Shown piece after piece: positions 17,890-27,407 of a stretch of 64,000 bases of DNA. The DNA comes from Herminiimonas sp. KBW02 (GTDB lineage: Bacteria; Pseudomonadota; Gammaproteobacteria; Burkholderiales; Burkholderiaceae_D): positions 916,719 to 980,718 of the forward strand of contig NZ_QAJP01000004.1 in NCBI RefSeq assembly GCF_003852535.1. Reading direction: 5' to 3'. The first letter of the stretch is position 1, and each line of letters starts with the position of its first letter. Made by a program: the position numbers and the translations under genes. The notes under the pieces are model-generated. The model had not been told where the DNA came from. It saw only the letters and a program-made list of their open reading frames with translations, and ran no database searches.

Positions 17890-19314
17890 GTGGATACAGC
17901 ACTTAATTACAACTACAAGGTCGTCAGGCAGTTCACGATCGCGACAGTTGTGTGGGGCGTGATCGGCATGCTGGTCGGCGTCTTTATCGCAGCACAACTG
18001 GCATGGCCGGCGCTGAATTTCGATATTGCGTGGTTGAGTTACGGACGCTTGCGTCCTTTGCATACGAACGGCGTGATCTTCGCCTTCGGTATCTGCGGCC
18101 TGTTCGCCACGTCATATTATGTGGTGCAGCGTACCTGCCAGGTGCGACTGTTTTCGGACAAGCTGGCCGCTTTTACCTTCTGGGGCTGGCAACTGGTGCT
18201 GGTACTCGCCGTGATTACGCTGCCTATGGGCTGGACCCGCGGCAAGGAATATGCTGAACTGGAATGGCCTATCGCCATCCTGATTACTATCGTCTGGGTT
18301 GCGTATGCAGTGGTTTTCTTCGGCACACTGATCAAGCGCAAAGTACAGCATATCTATGTCGCCAACTGGTTCTTCGGCGCCTACATCATTGCGGTGGCCT
18401 TGCTGCACATCGTCAACGGCGCGGTGAGTCCTGCCTCATTGGGTAAATCCTACTCGGCCTATGCCGGCGTGCAGGATGCGATGATTCAGTGGTGGTACGG
18501 CCATAACGCAGTGGGCTTCATCCTGACTGCCGGATATCTCGGCATGGTGTACTACTTCATTCCGAAGCAGGCAGAGCGTCCGGTGTATTCGTATCGCTTG
18601 TCTATCGTCCACTTCTGGGCGCTGATCTTCACATACATGTGGGCGGGTCCGCATCACTTGCACTACACCGCATTGCCGGACTGGACCCAGTCCATCGGCA
18701 TGGTGTTCTCGCTGATCCTATTGGCGCCGTCATGGGGCGGCATGATAAACGGCATGATGACCTTGTCCGGTGCGTGGCATAAATTGCGCTCGGATCCTAT
18801 CCTCAAATTCCTCATCGTCTCCTTGTCTTTCTACGGTATCGCTACGTTTGAAGGTCCGATGATGTCGATCAAAACCGTGAATGCCTTGTCGCATTACACC
18901 GACTGGACCATAGGTCACGTGCACGCTGGTGCGCTCGGCTGGGTCGGCTTCATCACTATGGGTTCGATCTACTACCTGATCCCGCGTTTGTCCGGCAAGA
19001 AGCAAATGTGGAGCACCAACCTGATCGAGCTGCACTTCTGGGTCGCGACTATCGGCATCGTGCTGTACATCGCATCGATGTGGATCGCCGGTGTGATGCA
19101 GGGCCTGATGTGGCGTGCGGTGAATCCGGACGGCACCCTGACCTACACCTTTGTGGAAAGCGTGAAAGCGACGTATCCGTACTACGTGATCCGCTTTGTC
19201 GGTGGTGCGCTGTACCTGAGTGGCATGTTGCTGATGGCTTACAACACCTTCATGACCATGCGTGACGGCGAAGCGGTGGCTGCGCGCATACCTGCCGTCA
19301 CGGCTCACGCCTGA
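17890..19314 (+). CDS. ccoN: cbb3-type cytochrome c oxidase subunit I
   Basis: 474 residues, about 12 membrane helices. It is the catalytic subunit that reduces O2 at the haem b3-CuB centre. It begins with the family-typical [11 protein letters not shown] and carries the haem/CuB histidines in [40 protein letters not shown] and [17 protein letters not shown] place the start at GTG 17890 because AGGGGAG lies six bases upstream and because a perfect FNR box (17813-17826) rules out the earlier GTG at 17770. First gene of ccoNOQP. Confidence 0.94.
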   Translation: MDTALNYNYKVVRQFTIATVVWGVIGMLVGVFIAAQLAWPALNFDIAWLSYGRLRPLHTNGVIFAFGICGLFATSYYVVQRTCQVRLFSDKLAAFTFWGWQLVLVLAVITLPMGWTRGKEYAELEWPIAILITIVWVAYAVVFFGTLIKRKVQHIYVANWFFGAYIIAVALLHIVNGAVSPASLGKSYSAYAGVQDAMIQWWYGHNAVGFILTAGYLGMVYYFIPKQAERPVYSYRLSIVHFWALIFTYMWAGPHHLHYTALPDWTQSIGMVFSLILLAPSWGGMINGMMTLSGAWHKLRSDPILKFLIVSLSFYGIATFEGPMMSIKTVNALSHYTDWTIGHVHAGALGWVGFITMGSIYYLIPRLSGKKQMWSTNLIELHFWVATIGIVLYIASMWIAGVMQGLMWRAVNPDGTLTYTFVESVKATYPYYVIRFVGGALYLSGMLLMAYNTFMTMRDGEAVAARIPAVTAHA

Positions 19315-19347
19315 ACATCGCATATCGAATAGTTGCAAGGAGCAAGT

Positions 19348-19962
19348 ATGAAATTTTCCCATGAGTGGATAGAAAAGAATCCCTGGCTGTTGATCGCACT
19401 GGTAACGCTGGTGGTCAGCGTTGGTGGTGCGGTAGAGATCGTGCCTCTGTTCTTCCAGAAATCAACGACCGAACCGGTGGCCGGACTGAAACCGTACTCG
19501 CCGCTGCGCCTGGCCGGACGTGATGTTTACACCCGCGAAGGTTGCTACAACTGTCACTCGCAAATGATCCGTCCGTTCCGCGCCGAGACCGAGCGCTACG
19601 GCCATTACTCGGTGGCAGGTGAGTTCGTCTACGACCATCCGTTCCAGTGGGGCTCGAAACGTACCGGCCCGGATCTGGCACGCGTAGGCGGACGTTACAA
19701 CGATGAATGGCACCGTGCGCATCTGGATAGACCACGTGATCTGGTACCGGAATCGAATATGCCGGGCTATCCGTGGCTGGCGAAAACCAAGCTGGTGCCG
19801 AATGAAATCATGCCGCGCATGCGCGCCTTGCAACGTCTCGGTGTGCCGTACACGGATGAAGAAATCAAAGCCGCACCAGCCGAGCTGGAAGGCAAGACGG
19901 AGCAGGATGCGCTGGTCGCATATCTGCAGGGATTGGGCACTTTGATCAAAACGAGACGTTAA
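19348..19962 (+). CDS. ccoO: cbb3-type cytochrome c oxidase subunit II (monohaem)
   Basis: 204 residues: one N-terminal membrane anchor ([22 protein letters not shown]) and a periplasmic cytochrome c domain with CYNCHSQ as the haem attachment site and a C-terminal methionine region (SNMPGYPWL). It passes electrons from CcoP to CcoN. The ATG at 19348 has AAGGAG about six bases upstream. The short upstream extension (TTG 19333) is not needed. Confidence 0.95.
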   Translation: MKFSHEWIEKNPWLLIALVTLVVSVGGAVEIVPLFFQKSTTEPVAGLKPYSPLRLAGRDVYTREGCYNCHSQMIRPFRAETERYGHYSVAGEFVYDHPFQWGSKRTGPDLARVGGRYNDEWHRAHLDRPRDLVPESNMPGYPWLAKTKLVPNEIMPRMRALQRLGVPYTDEEIKAAPAELEGKTEQDALVAYLQGLGTLIKTRR

Positions 19963-19964
19963 TC

Positions 19965-20147
19965 ATGACACTAGCCAATATCAGCATAGATGCCAGCAGC
20001 ATCGTCACCGTAGTGAGTTTTCTGACCTTCCTCGGCATCCTGGCCTGGACCTTCATCCTGCATCGTGACGCCGACTTCGCCGTGGCGGCACGCGCACCGT
20101 TTGCCGATGAAGAAGACATGGAACAGCAGGAGAATAAGCATGGCTGA
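19965..20147 (+). CDS. ccoQ: cbb3-type oxidase subunit CcoQ
   Basis: 60 residues with one membrane helix (IVTVVSFLTFLGILAWTFIL) and an acidic tail (DEEDMEQQ). CcoQ stabilises the CcoNOP complex. It starts 2 bp after the ccoO stop and overlaps the ccoP start by 8 bp. Confidence 0.92.
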   Translation: MTLANISIDASSIVTVVSFLTFLGILAWTFILHRDADFAVAARAPFADEEDMEQQENKHG

Positions 20148-21081
20148 TTTCACCAACGGGTTCTGGGATCTGTACATCACCGTCCTCACGCTGCTCGGTA
20201 TCTTTGGCTGCGGCATCCTGCTGTGGTCGCAATCGAAAGTGAAGGTCAAGGTCGATAAGGAAACCGGACGTGTGTCGGAAACCACCGGCCATGTCTGGGA
20301 TGAAAACCTGACCGAACTGAATACACCGATGCCGCGCTGGTGGATGTGGTTGTTCTACCTGACCATCATCTTCGGCCTGGCCTATCTGGTGCTGTACCCA
20401 GGGCTGGGCAGTTATGCCGGCAAGCTGGGCTGGAAGTCGGCAGGTGCATACGAAACCGAACTGAAGAAAGCCGATACCGAATACGGCCCCTTGTTTGCCA
20501 AGTATCAGCAGCAGGATCTGAAGGAAGTGGCGGCTGACCCGCAGGCGCAAGCCATCGGTGAACGTTTGTTCCTCAACTACTGTGCGCAATGCCACGGCTC
20601 GGATGCCCGCGGCAATAAGGGCTTCCCGAACCTGACCGATAAGGACTGGCTGTATGGCGGCGACCCGGAAACCATCAAGACCACCATCCTGCACGGACGA
20701 CATGGCGTGATGCCGCCTATGGCGGCTGCGCTGGGTGCCGACAAGGATGTGGAAAACGTTGCGCACTATGTACTCAGCCTGTCCGGCAGCACAGCGGATC
20801 CGATCAAGGTGGTATTCGGCAAGCCGAAATTCATGGCGGCTTGCGCTGCCTGCCACGGTGCGGACGGCAAGGGTAACCAGGCACTGGGTGCGCCCAACCT
20901 GAGCGACAAGATATGGCTGCATGGCGGTGGTGTGAATTCCATCATGGAAACCATACGCAAAGGGCGCGACAACAATATGCCGCCGTTTGAAGACTTCCTC
21001 GGTGACGCCAAAATACAAGTGCTGGCGGCCTATGTCTGGAGCCTGTCGAACGCCGAAAAGAAAGACGCAGCTAGCAAGTAA
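20140..21081 (+). CDS. ccoP: cbb3-type cytochrome c oxidase subunit III (dihaem)
   Basis: 313 residues. Two N-terminal membrane segments flank the conserved WDENLTELNTPMPRWWMWLF stretch, followed by two periplasmic cytochrome c domains with CAQCHG and CAACHG haem sites. It accepts electrons from soluble cytochromes or bc1. The ATG at 20140 lies within the end of ccoQ with AGGAG upstream; the open frame reaches back into ccoQ and is not credible there. Its TAA overlaps the ccoG ATG (TAATG). Confidence 0.95.
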   Translation: MADFTNGFWDLYITVLTLLGIFGCGILLWSQSKVKVKVDKETGRVSETTGHVWDENLTELNTPMPRWWMWLFYLTIIFGLAYLVLYPGLGSYAGKLGWKSAGAYETELKKADTEYGPLFAKYQQQDLKEVAADPQAQAIGERLFLNYCAQCHGSDARGNKGFPNLTDKDWLYGGDPETIKTTILHGRHGVMPPMAAALGADKDVENVAHYVLSLSGSTADPIKVVFGKPKFMAACAACHGADGKGNQALGAPNLSDKIWLHGGGVNSIMETIRKGRDNNMPPFEDFLGDAKIQVLAAYVWSLSNAEKKDAASK

Positions 21082-22487
21082 TGAGCATGGAAAACAGCAA
21101 GCCGGAAATCTCCGTCATCAAGATGTATGCAGCACGTGAGGAGATTTATCCGCGCGAGATCAAAGGACGCTACGCCAGCATACGCTGGCTGTGCGTGTGG
21201 CTGACGCAACTGGCCTTCTACGGTTTGCCGTGGTTGAGCTGGAATGGTCGGCAGGCCTTGCTGTTTGATCTGGCGGCGCGCAAGTTCTACATCTTTGGCA
21301 TCGTCTTGTGGCCGCAGGATTTCATTTACCTGGCAGCCTTGCTCATCATCAGCGCCTATTTACTCTTCCTTGCTACCGCGATAGCAGGTCGGGTATGGTG
21401 CGGCTTTTCCTGCCCACAGACGGTCTACACAGAAATTTTCCTGTGGATAGAACGCGTGATAGAAGGCAAGCGCAGTGCACGCATGCGTCTGGACAAGCAG
21501 CCGGCCTCGGTCGCCAAGTATGCAAAAAAAGCAGCCAAACATCTGGCCTGGGGTAGTGTGGCGTTGTGGACAGGCTTTACCTTCGTCGGTTACTTCACCC
21601 CGATACGCGAACTGGCGCTGCAGGTAGCTGCGATGACACTGGGTCCATGGCAAACCTTCTGGGTGCTGTTCTACTCATTTGCCACCTATGGCAACGCCGG
21701 CTGGCTGCGCGAGCAGGTATGCAAATACATGTGTCCGTATGCGCGTTTCCAGAGTTCGATGTTCGACAAGGATTCGCTCATCATCAGCTACGACCGCAAG
21801 CGTGGTGAGCCGCGTGGCATGCCGAACAAACACAGCGACGCTAAAGGTATTCAATTCGGTTCCTGCATCGATTGCTCGATGTGCGTACAAGTGTGCCCGG
21901 TCGGCATCGACATCCGGGATGGTTTGCAATACGAATGCATAGGTTGCGCGGCCTGCGTCGACGCCTGTAATTCGGTGATGGACAAGACCGGAGCGCCACG
22001 CGGACTCATACGCTACACGACCGAAAACGCACTGGCCAACAATCTGTCCGTCAAGGAAATCAAACGGCGTACCTTGCGGCCGCGCGTGCTGATCTATGGC
22101 GCGATCCTGGGCATGGTAGTGATTGCCTTCTTCACGGCGCTGACCATGCGCACACCACTCAAGCTGGATGTCATACGTGATCGCGGCGCGCTGGGACGTG
22201 AGGTGGAGGACGGCATGATAGAAAACGTCTACCGCCTGCAAATCATGAACACTTCAGAGACAGCTCATTTATACAAAATCACCGTCGATGGTATCGATAC
22301 CTTGACGCTGCTTACGTCGGATGAAGTCCAGCTGGATGGCACAGAAACACGCGCTGTACCGGTACGGGTGCGGGCAGAAGCAGGACAGGGCGCGCCAGGG
22401 TCGAACGATATTACTTTCAGCCTGCAGGCCGTGGATGATGAGAGCCTGCACGTCACCGAAAAAGCGGTATTTTTTGTGCCGCGCTGA
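21081..22487 (+). CDS. ccoG: Cytochrome c oxidase accessory protein (polyferredoxin RdxA-type)
   Basis: 468 residues with about five membrane helices and two 4Fe-4S motifs (CIDCSMCVQVCP and CIGCAACVDACN), plus a conserved GRVWCGFSCPQTVYTE stretch between helices and a C-terminal Ig-like periplasmic domain. CcoG reduces Cu2+ to Cu+ during oxidase assembly in Rhodobacter. It is translationally coupled to ccoP. Confidence 0.94.
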   Translation: MSMENSKPEISVIKMYAAREEIYPREIKGRYASIRWLCVWLTQLAFYGLPWLSWNGRQALLFDLAARKFYIFGIVLWPQDFIYLAALLIISAYLLFLATAIAGRVWCGFSCPQTVYTEIFLWIERVIEGKRSARMRLDKQPASVAKYAKKAAKHLAWGSVALWTGFTFVGYFTPIRELALQVAAMTLGPWQTFWVLFYSFATYGNAGWLREQVCKYMCPYARFQSSMFDKDSLIISYDRKRGEPRGMPNKHSDAKGIQFGSCIDCSMCVQVCPVGIDIRDGLQYECIGCAACVDACNSVMDKTGAPRGLIRYTTENALANNLSVKEIKRRTLRPRVLIYGAILGMVVIAFFTALTMRTPLKLDVIRDRGALGREVEDGMIENVYRLQIMNTSETAHLYKITVDGIDTLTLLTSDEVQLDGTETRAVPVRVRAEAGQGAPGSNDITFSLQAVDDESLHVTEKAVFFVPR

Positions 22488-22509
22488 TATGCGTAACGAG
22501 GAGAAAGAC

Positions 22510-23043
22510 ATGAACACGACATCGCCGGTATTAAACCGCCTGCCCGAAGAAGCGCCGTGGTACAAGCATCGCTGGCCGTGGTTGCTGATGCTGGGACCGT
22601 TCACAGTCGTCATTGCAGGCATTTTTACGATATGGATAGCGGTCAAGCAGCAGGATGCACTGGTGGTCGATGACTACTACAAGCAAGGCAAGGCGATTAA
22701 CCAGGACTTGCGTCGCGACCGGGTGGCCAGCAGTCTGGGCATGCATTTCAAGGTCTACTACGATAGCGATAAGCAGAAGCTGGCCGGCCAGGTTTCCAGC
22801 GATGCGCGCCAGGCAATAGGTGATATCCAGCTACGACTGATCCACGCGACCCTGCCTGAGAAGGATATTGTGCTCTACGCACAGACCGGTGAGGCCGGAC
22901 GATTTGAAATCAGCCTGCCTTATCTGGAAGCGGGGCGCTGGCAGGTCCTGGTGGAGAACAAGCAACGTGAATGGCGCCTCGGCGGCGTCTGGCTGTGGCC
23001 GACACAAGACAGTCTGGCGCTGGATGCCGACCAGACACAGTAA
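22510..23043 (+). CDS. ccoH: FixH/CcoH family assembly protein
   Basis: 177 residues: a membrane anchor (WPWLLMLGPFTVVIAGIFTIW) followed by VVDDYYKQGKAINQDLRRD, the FixH signature, and a periplasmic beta domain ending in GVWLWPTQDSL. FixH acts with CcoI in oxidase maturation. The ATG at 22510 with GAGGAG upstream is the start; the open frame runs back into ccoG. Last gene of the block. Confidence 0.9.
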   Translation: MNTTSPVLNRLPEEAPWYKHRWPWLLMLGPFTVVIAGIFTIWIAVKQQDALVVDDYYKQGKAINQDLRRDRVASSLGMHFKVYYDSDKQKLAGQVSSDARQAIGDIQLRLIHATLPEKDIVLYAQTGEAGRFEISLPYLEAGRWQVLVENKQREWRLGGVWLWPTQDSLALDADQTQ

Positions 23044-23208
23044 TGTGAGCCTGGTAAGTTAACAGACGTTTTCTCTCTCGTATCTCTCTTTATGCACCGC
23101 TCCATGCTGCGCGCAAAGGATCGATGCGTACATCAAGTGCGACACATTTGTAACGATGTCGTCACGTCAACAAACGTCAATCTTCGAACGATATTTCCAT
23201 GAACGGAC

Positions 23209-23232
23209 GCTGATCAAATCTTTTTGATCAGC
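23209..23232. repeat. Perfect inverted repeat downstream of ccoH
   Basis: GCTGATCAAA / TTTGATCAGC, 10-bp perfect arms with a TCTT loop. It could fold as a hairpin but lacks a following T tract. The arms contain ATCAA and TTGAT, the FNR half-sites in reversed order. Function unclear. Confidence 0.5.
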
Positions 23233-23333
23233 CGTGCCGGACAATTCTCTTCATTGTCACAGGTTGCTGCACAGTACCAGGCACATCTCGATGCTTGTTG
23301 CTGCGGTATGTGATGTCGTCATGGAGAACACAG

Positions 23334-24071
23334 ATGTCCGGATCACAAACGCTACATGTCGCGTCGAAGTGCGTGCACAGGAAATATCATTTCTTCGCTG
23401 CCATCGCCCTTTCATTGCTGTCCTTGCATGCGCATGCCGAATGGGAGGTGACGGATCAGGGTACCCTGGCCGAGGGAGCTACCGCGACCGCGGTATCAGC
23501 GGATGGCCGTACCATCATTGGCCAGCGAATCATGGCAGGCGATAGCAATCATGCATTCAAGTATGTGGATGGCGTCATGACTGACCTTGGCACGCTGGGT
23601 GGCAAGCACTCCAATGCCACTGCTGTATCTGCCGATGGCAAGGTAGTGCTGGGTGTCAGTGAACGGGCAGATGGCTCTTACCATGCATTCAGACATGTAC
23701 ATGGCCAGGGTATGGTCAGCCTGTGCACTCTGGGTGGGAATTTTTCAGCAGTGCGCGCCAGTTCCTCCGATGGTGAGGTGGCCGTTGGCGAAAGTCGTTT
23801 GCGCAACGGTGAGACCCATGCCTTCAAATATACCGATCAAGGCGGTATGCAGGATCTGGGTACGCTCCCCGGAGGGTCACGTTCATTTGCGTATGAGGTG
23901 TCGGCAGATGGCGTGGTCGTGATCGGCATGGCCGACATGGCGAATGGCGATATACATTCCTTCATGCATACCGATAGCAAAGGTATGGTGGATCTGGGCA
24001 AGGTATCGGAGCAGGGCGCCTTGTCTGCACCCTTGCTATTACTGAACTCAGTTCGGAAACATGATTCCTGA
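23334..24071 (+). pseudogene. Truncated HAF-repeat autotransporter-like gene
   Basis: 245 residues: a basic N-terminus and signal-like helix (YHFFAAIALSLLSLHAHA), then about four HAF repeats of roughly 45 residues (pattern AVSADGxxxxGxxxxxxGxxHAFxYTDxxGMxDLGTLxGG). After GMVDLGK the sequence turns unrelated (VSEQGALSAPLLLLN) and stops. There is no beta-barrel, unlike the full paralogue at 24418, so it is probably a remnant of a duplicated autotransporter. A small secreted HAF protein is possible. The ATG at 23334 has GGAG seven bases upstream. Confidence 0.6.
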
Positions 24072-24417
24072 TTTCGCTGTTGAGTCCTGCTCGGAATTTT
24101 CTTATGGATCTTTCATAAGAAGAAGCATGTTTTTAAGCGAAGTATGTTGTGCGTGACTGGGTGGCAAAAAATAATTTGTAAGCGCTTGTTAGCGTCCGTT
24201 ATCTCTCCTTCCCGACGCCTCGGGAAGCGTGCCTTTTATCCGTGAAATAAGAGTTCCCTTGTTGGAATTGCCATGCATATGGTCGAACGTGTAAGTAGAG
24301 CCATGTCTAGCAAAGATATTTATTAAGGAGTACGTACGCATATTTTTACCCATTCAGGATTTGGAAAGATACATAGGCTCTTTGCGTAAGTATTCGGTAC
24401 AAAGGGAGGTAGAAAGT
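24072..24417. other. Intergenic region between HAF genes
   Basis: An 8-bp hairpin (TTCTTATG / CATAAGAA, 24099-24121) lies 28 bp after the truncated gene, without a clean T tract. The rest is AT-rich and probably holds the promoter of the downstream autotransporter. I found no remnant of a barrel-coding sequence here. Confidence 0.4.
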
Positions 24418-26538
24418 ATGTCGAAACTTCATGCTCAGGATGCCCGGACGATATCTCATGTCAGTAACACCAAACTCACCTTTACATTAATGGGTCTATT
24501 CATACTCACTTCATTTGAAGCGTATGCGGAAGTAGACGTACATGATCTGGACAGGGCTGCACACTGGAGTAGTTCTGCTGCAAAGTCAATTTCTGCGAAT
24601 GGCGCGGTTACCGTTGGAGAAATCAGCACTACGGATGGCTTGCGTGCTTTCAGGTATGGAAATAGCGGTGTCATTGAGAATCTTAAGGTGTTGAAAGGCG
24701 GAACATTTTCATCCGCGCGCGCCGTTTCCGCGGATGGCATGGTGATTATCGGTGTTAGCGATACGGCCAGTGGCCATATCCGTGCGTTTCGTTACACCGA
24801 TAGCGACGGCATGAAGGATTTGGGTGCATTGCTTGATGGCAGCACGTCATCTGCTATTGCGGTCTCTGCGAACGGACAAGTGGTGGTTGGTGCAGGCGAT
24901 ACGACTGGCGGTTATGTTCATGCTTTCAGATATACCGATCATGACGGCATGCAGGATCTGGGTGTATTGCCCGGTGGCGTGTTTTCAACTGCGTCAGGTG
25001 TTTCGGCTGACGGTTCAGTGGTAATTGGCAGTGCCGATGTGGCGAGTGGCAATGTTCATGCCTTCAAGTACACGGATGGCCATGTAATGGAGGATCTGGG
25101 TACTTTGAGCGGCGGAGCGAAAGCCAATGCAATTGCGGTATCGGCAGATGGTCGCGTGGTAGTGGGGAGAAGTGAGATTGCAGGTGGTGCGGTCCATGCC
25201 TTCAAGCATGCAGGAGCTGTGATGGCGGACATTGGAACCTTGTCCGGTGGCCTAAACTCATTTGCCACAGCTGTTTCAGAGGATGGTGTAGTGGTGGTGG
25301 GAGGCAGTGATTCCGCAGATGGTGAGCGCGCTTTCAAGCATACGGATGGCGGCGGTATGGTGAGTCTGGGTACGCTTGAAAACGGCGCTTCGGTTGCCGC
25401 GGCGGTTTCTGCCAATGGCGCAGTCATCATCGGGCAAAGTGATACGGCCACTGGTACACATGCATTCAGGTATACGGATAGCGGCGGGATGATCGATCTT
25501 GGCACGCTGGGAGGGAATACCTCGGTTGCCACTGGTATTTCCGCCGACGGTTCGGTCATCGCCGGGTATGCTGATGCTGCAAACGGCGATAGCCGTGCAG
25601 CGCTTTGGAAGAGCAATGTGATCGTGGATGTAAACAGTACTGTCATGGCACTGAATCAAACAGCGCAGCAGGCGCAGAAAGTTCTGGACATGCGCGGCGC
25701 ACAACTGCAGATGTTGTTGCAACAGGATTGTCAGGTTGATGTTGGCTCCTACTGTATAGGAGCAGGTGCTTCCTACAACCGCAATCACGAAGCGCGTGTC
25801 AACACTGCGAATCTGGTTCTGGGTAAGCGGCTGACATCGCAATGGCGCATCGGTATGAATCTGAACCAGAACATGAGCAACAGCTTGCCTGCCAACTACC
25901 AGGCCGGTCATCACGTTCCGGGCCTGGGCGTATTCGCCCAGTTCAACGCAAGCAAACATGGTCTGGGTTGGAAGACGAGAGTGGCGGCTGCTTATCAGCA
26001 GTCCAGAGTGAACATTACACGTACAAGCATGGCGAATACAGAAACGGGTGTCGGACGTGCCGAGATCAGGGGCAAGGCTGCGAGTATCGAAGCAGGCTAT
26101 CGCTATATCTGGCAGGATGGTCTGCAATTTGAACCATATGCAGGTCTCGCTTACAGCAATGTAAGTCGCGCGGCTTACACTGAGGTCGGCGAACTCGCTT
26201 TCGCCGCCAGCTATGCAGCGATGGGGCGTAGCGCGACTAGCGTGGATGGCGGACTACGGGTGGCGCGACAGGTAAATAATAAGTTAACGCTGACAGCCCT
26301 TATCGGTGTTACACGTGATATCTCGGTTGATCAGCGCAACTTCGCGGTTGCGATGGATTACATCGGAAATTACAGCCGGAATGCTGCGCCTGATAAACGT
26401 ACACGTGCGCAGATAGGCGCGCAAGCGCGTTATCTGTTGACGCCGGACAGCACCATTCAGAGCGGCTTGTATTGGTCGCAACAGGCTTATGGCAATAACG
26501 CAGCTGGTGCACGATTCATGTATGTGCGGCAGTTCTGA
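24418..26538 (+). CDS. HAF-repeat autotransporter (type V secretion)
   Basis: 706 residues: a long signal peptide ending FILTSFEAYA, eight HAF repeats of about 45 residues (about 40-420, ending AALWKSN), a linker helix (ALNQTAQQAQKVLDMRGAQL) and a C-terminal autotransporter barrel of about 270 residues ending in FMYVRQF with terminal Phe. The repeats would form a surface-exposed passenger. Two cysteines (QDCQVDVGSYC) sit at the passenger-barrel junction. The ATG at 24418 has GGGAGGT seven bases upstream. Passenger function is unknown. Confidence 0.85.
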   Translation: MSKLHAQDARTISHVSNTKLTFTLMGLFILTSFEAYAEVDVHDLDRAAHWSSSAAKSISANGAVTVGEISTTDGLRAFRYGNSGVIENLKVLKGGTFSSARAVSADGMVIIGVSDTASGHIRAFRYTDSDGMKDLGALLDGSTSSAIAVSANGQVVVGAGDTTGGYVHAFRYTDHDGMQDLGVLPGGVFSTASGVSADGSVVIGSADVASGNVHAFKYTDGHVMEDLGTLSGGAKANAIAVSADGRVVVGRSEIAGGAVHAFKHAGAVMADIGTLSGGLNSFATAVSEDGVVVVGGSDSADGERAFKHTDGGGMVSLGTLENGASVAAAVSANGAVIIGQSDTATGTHAFRYTDSGGMIDLGTLGGNTSVATGISADGSVIAGYADAANGDSRAALWKSNVIVDVNSTVMALNQTAQQAQKVLDMRGAQLQMLLQQDCQVDVGSYCIGAGASYNRNHEARVNTANLVLGKRLTSQWRIGMNLNQNMSNSLPANYQAGHHVPGLGVFAQFNASKHGLGWKTRVAAAYQQSRVNITRTSMANTETGVGRAEIRGKAASIEAGYRYIWQDGLQFEPYAGLAYSNVSRAAYTEVGELAFAASYAAMGRSATSVDGGLRVARQVNNKLTLTALIGVTRDISVDQRNFAVAMDYIGNYSRNAAPDKRTRAQIGAQARYLLTPDSTIQSGLYWSQQAYGNNAAGARFMYVRQF

Positions 26539-26562
26539 CCGCAGAACACAGGCGCAGCCAGC

Positions 26563-27321
26563 TTAAGCGCAGGTTTCGGTGCCTGCTGCCATCGCTTTCA
26601 ACATCGTCAGATCGAGCAATTCGATTTCACGGTTGTTGACTTTCAGCAGCCCCTGCTTCTTGAACTTGGAGAGCAGGCGGCTGATGCTTTCTATAGTCAG
26701 GCCGAGATAGTTGCCGATGTCTTCACGCGACATGCGCAACTGGAAATTGGTTGAGGAATAGCCACGTGTTGTGTAACGCGATGCAAGGTTGACGAGGAAA
26801 GCCGCAAAGCGCTGTTCGGCGCGCATATTTCCCAGCAGGAGCATGACGCTTTGTTCGCGTGTGATTTCCTGGCTCATCATGCGATGGAAGTGGCGCAGCA
26901 AGGTCGGCATCGTGCTGAACAACTCTTCCAGACGCGGGAACGGGATTTCGCAGACTTCGCTGTCTTCGAGTGCGACTGCATTGCAATGATGACGGTCAGT
27001 ACTGATCGCATCCATGCCGAGCAATTCGCCCGTCATCTGGAAACCGGTAATCTGTTGTTCGCCACCGGCATTGATCTGACAGGTTTTGAAATGCCCGACG
27101 CGCACCGCATACAGATTGGTAAAGGCATCGCCCATCCGGTACAGATAATCATCACGCGCCACCTTGCGACGGCGACCGATAATCTTGTCCAGCCTGTCCA
27201 TATCGTTTTCACCCAGGCCCATCGGCAGACACAGCTGATGCATGCTGCAGGTGGAGCAACTGGCGCGTAACGCGTTGACGCTCAAAGCGGGATCTGTGCT
27301 GGTGGGGGAAGGCTGGCTCAT
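26563..27321 (-). CDS. fnr: FNR-type oxygen-sensing transcriptional regulator
   Basis: 252 residues of the CRP/FNR superfamily. The four cluster cysteines of a true FNR are present (C22, C25, C31 and C113), so it should carry an oxygen-labile 4Fe-4S cluster. The HTH recognition helix (GLTIESISRLLSKF) has the E-x2-S-R pattern that reads TTGAT half-sites. The two FNR boxes upstream of hemN and ccoN in this window are its obvious targets. It converges with the autotransporter gene. A palindrome at 27339-27352 may be involved in its own control. Confidence 0.93.
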   Translation of the reverse strand: MSQPSPTSTDPALSVNALRASCSTCSMHQLCLPMGLGENDMDRLDKIIGRRRKVARDDYLYRMGDAFTNLYAVRVGHFKTCQINAGGEQQITGFQMTGELLGMDAISTDRHHCNAVALEDSEVCEIPFPRLEELFSTMPTLLRHFHRMMSQEITREQSVMLLLGNMRAEQRFAAFLVNLASRYTTRGYSSTNFQLRMSREDIGNYLGLTIESISRLLSKFKKQGLLKVNNREIELLDLTMLKAMAAGTETCA

Positions 27322-27338
27322 ATTCCTGGCTCGTATTC

Positions 27339-27352
27339 TTTACTCATGTAAA
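27339..27352. promoter_or_regulatory. Palindrome just upstream of fnr
   Basis: TTTACTCATGTAAA is a perfect palindrome of 5-bp arms around a 4-bp centre, with the same arm and spacer lengths as an FNR/CRP-family site but different half-site bases (TTTAC instead of TTGAT). It lies 17 bp before the fnr ATG, where a bound protein would block expression. Regulatory role inferred only from position and symmetry. Confidence 0.35.
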
Positions 27353-27407
27353 CCGTGATGCGAGGGCAAGACGGTAATTTGTTTATCTGGTGCGAACGAA
27401 TGTTACT

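Noticed and set aside
20053-21018. 321-codon minus-strand frame within ccoP
   Set aside because: Antisense shadow of a cytochrome gene; no protein family resemblance.
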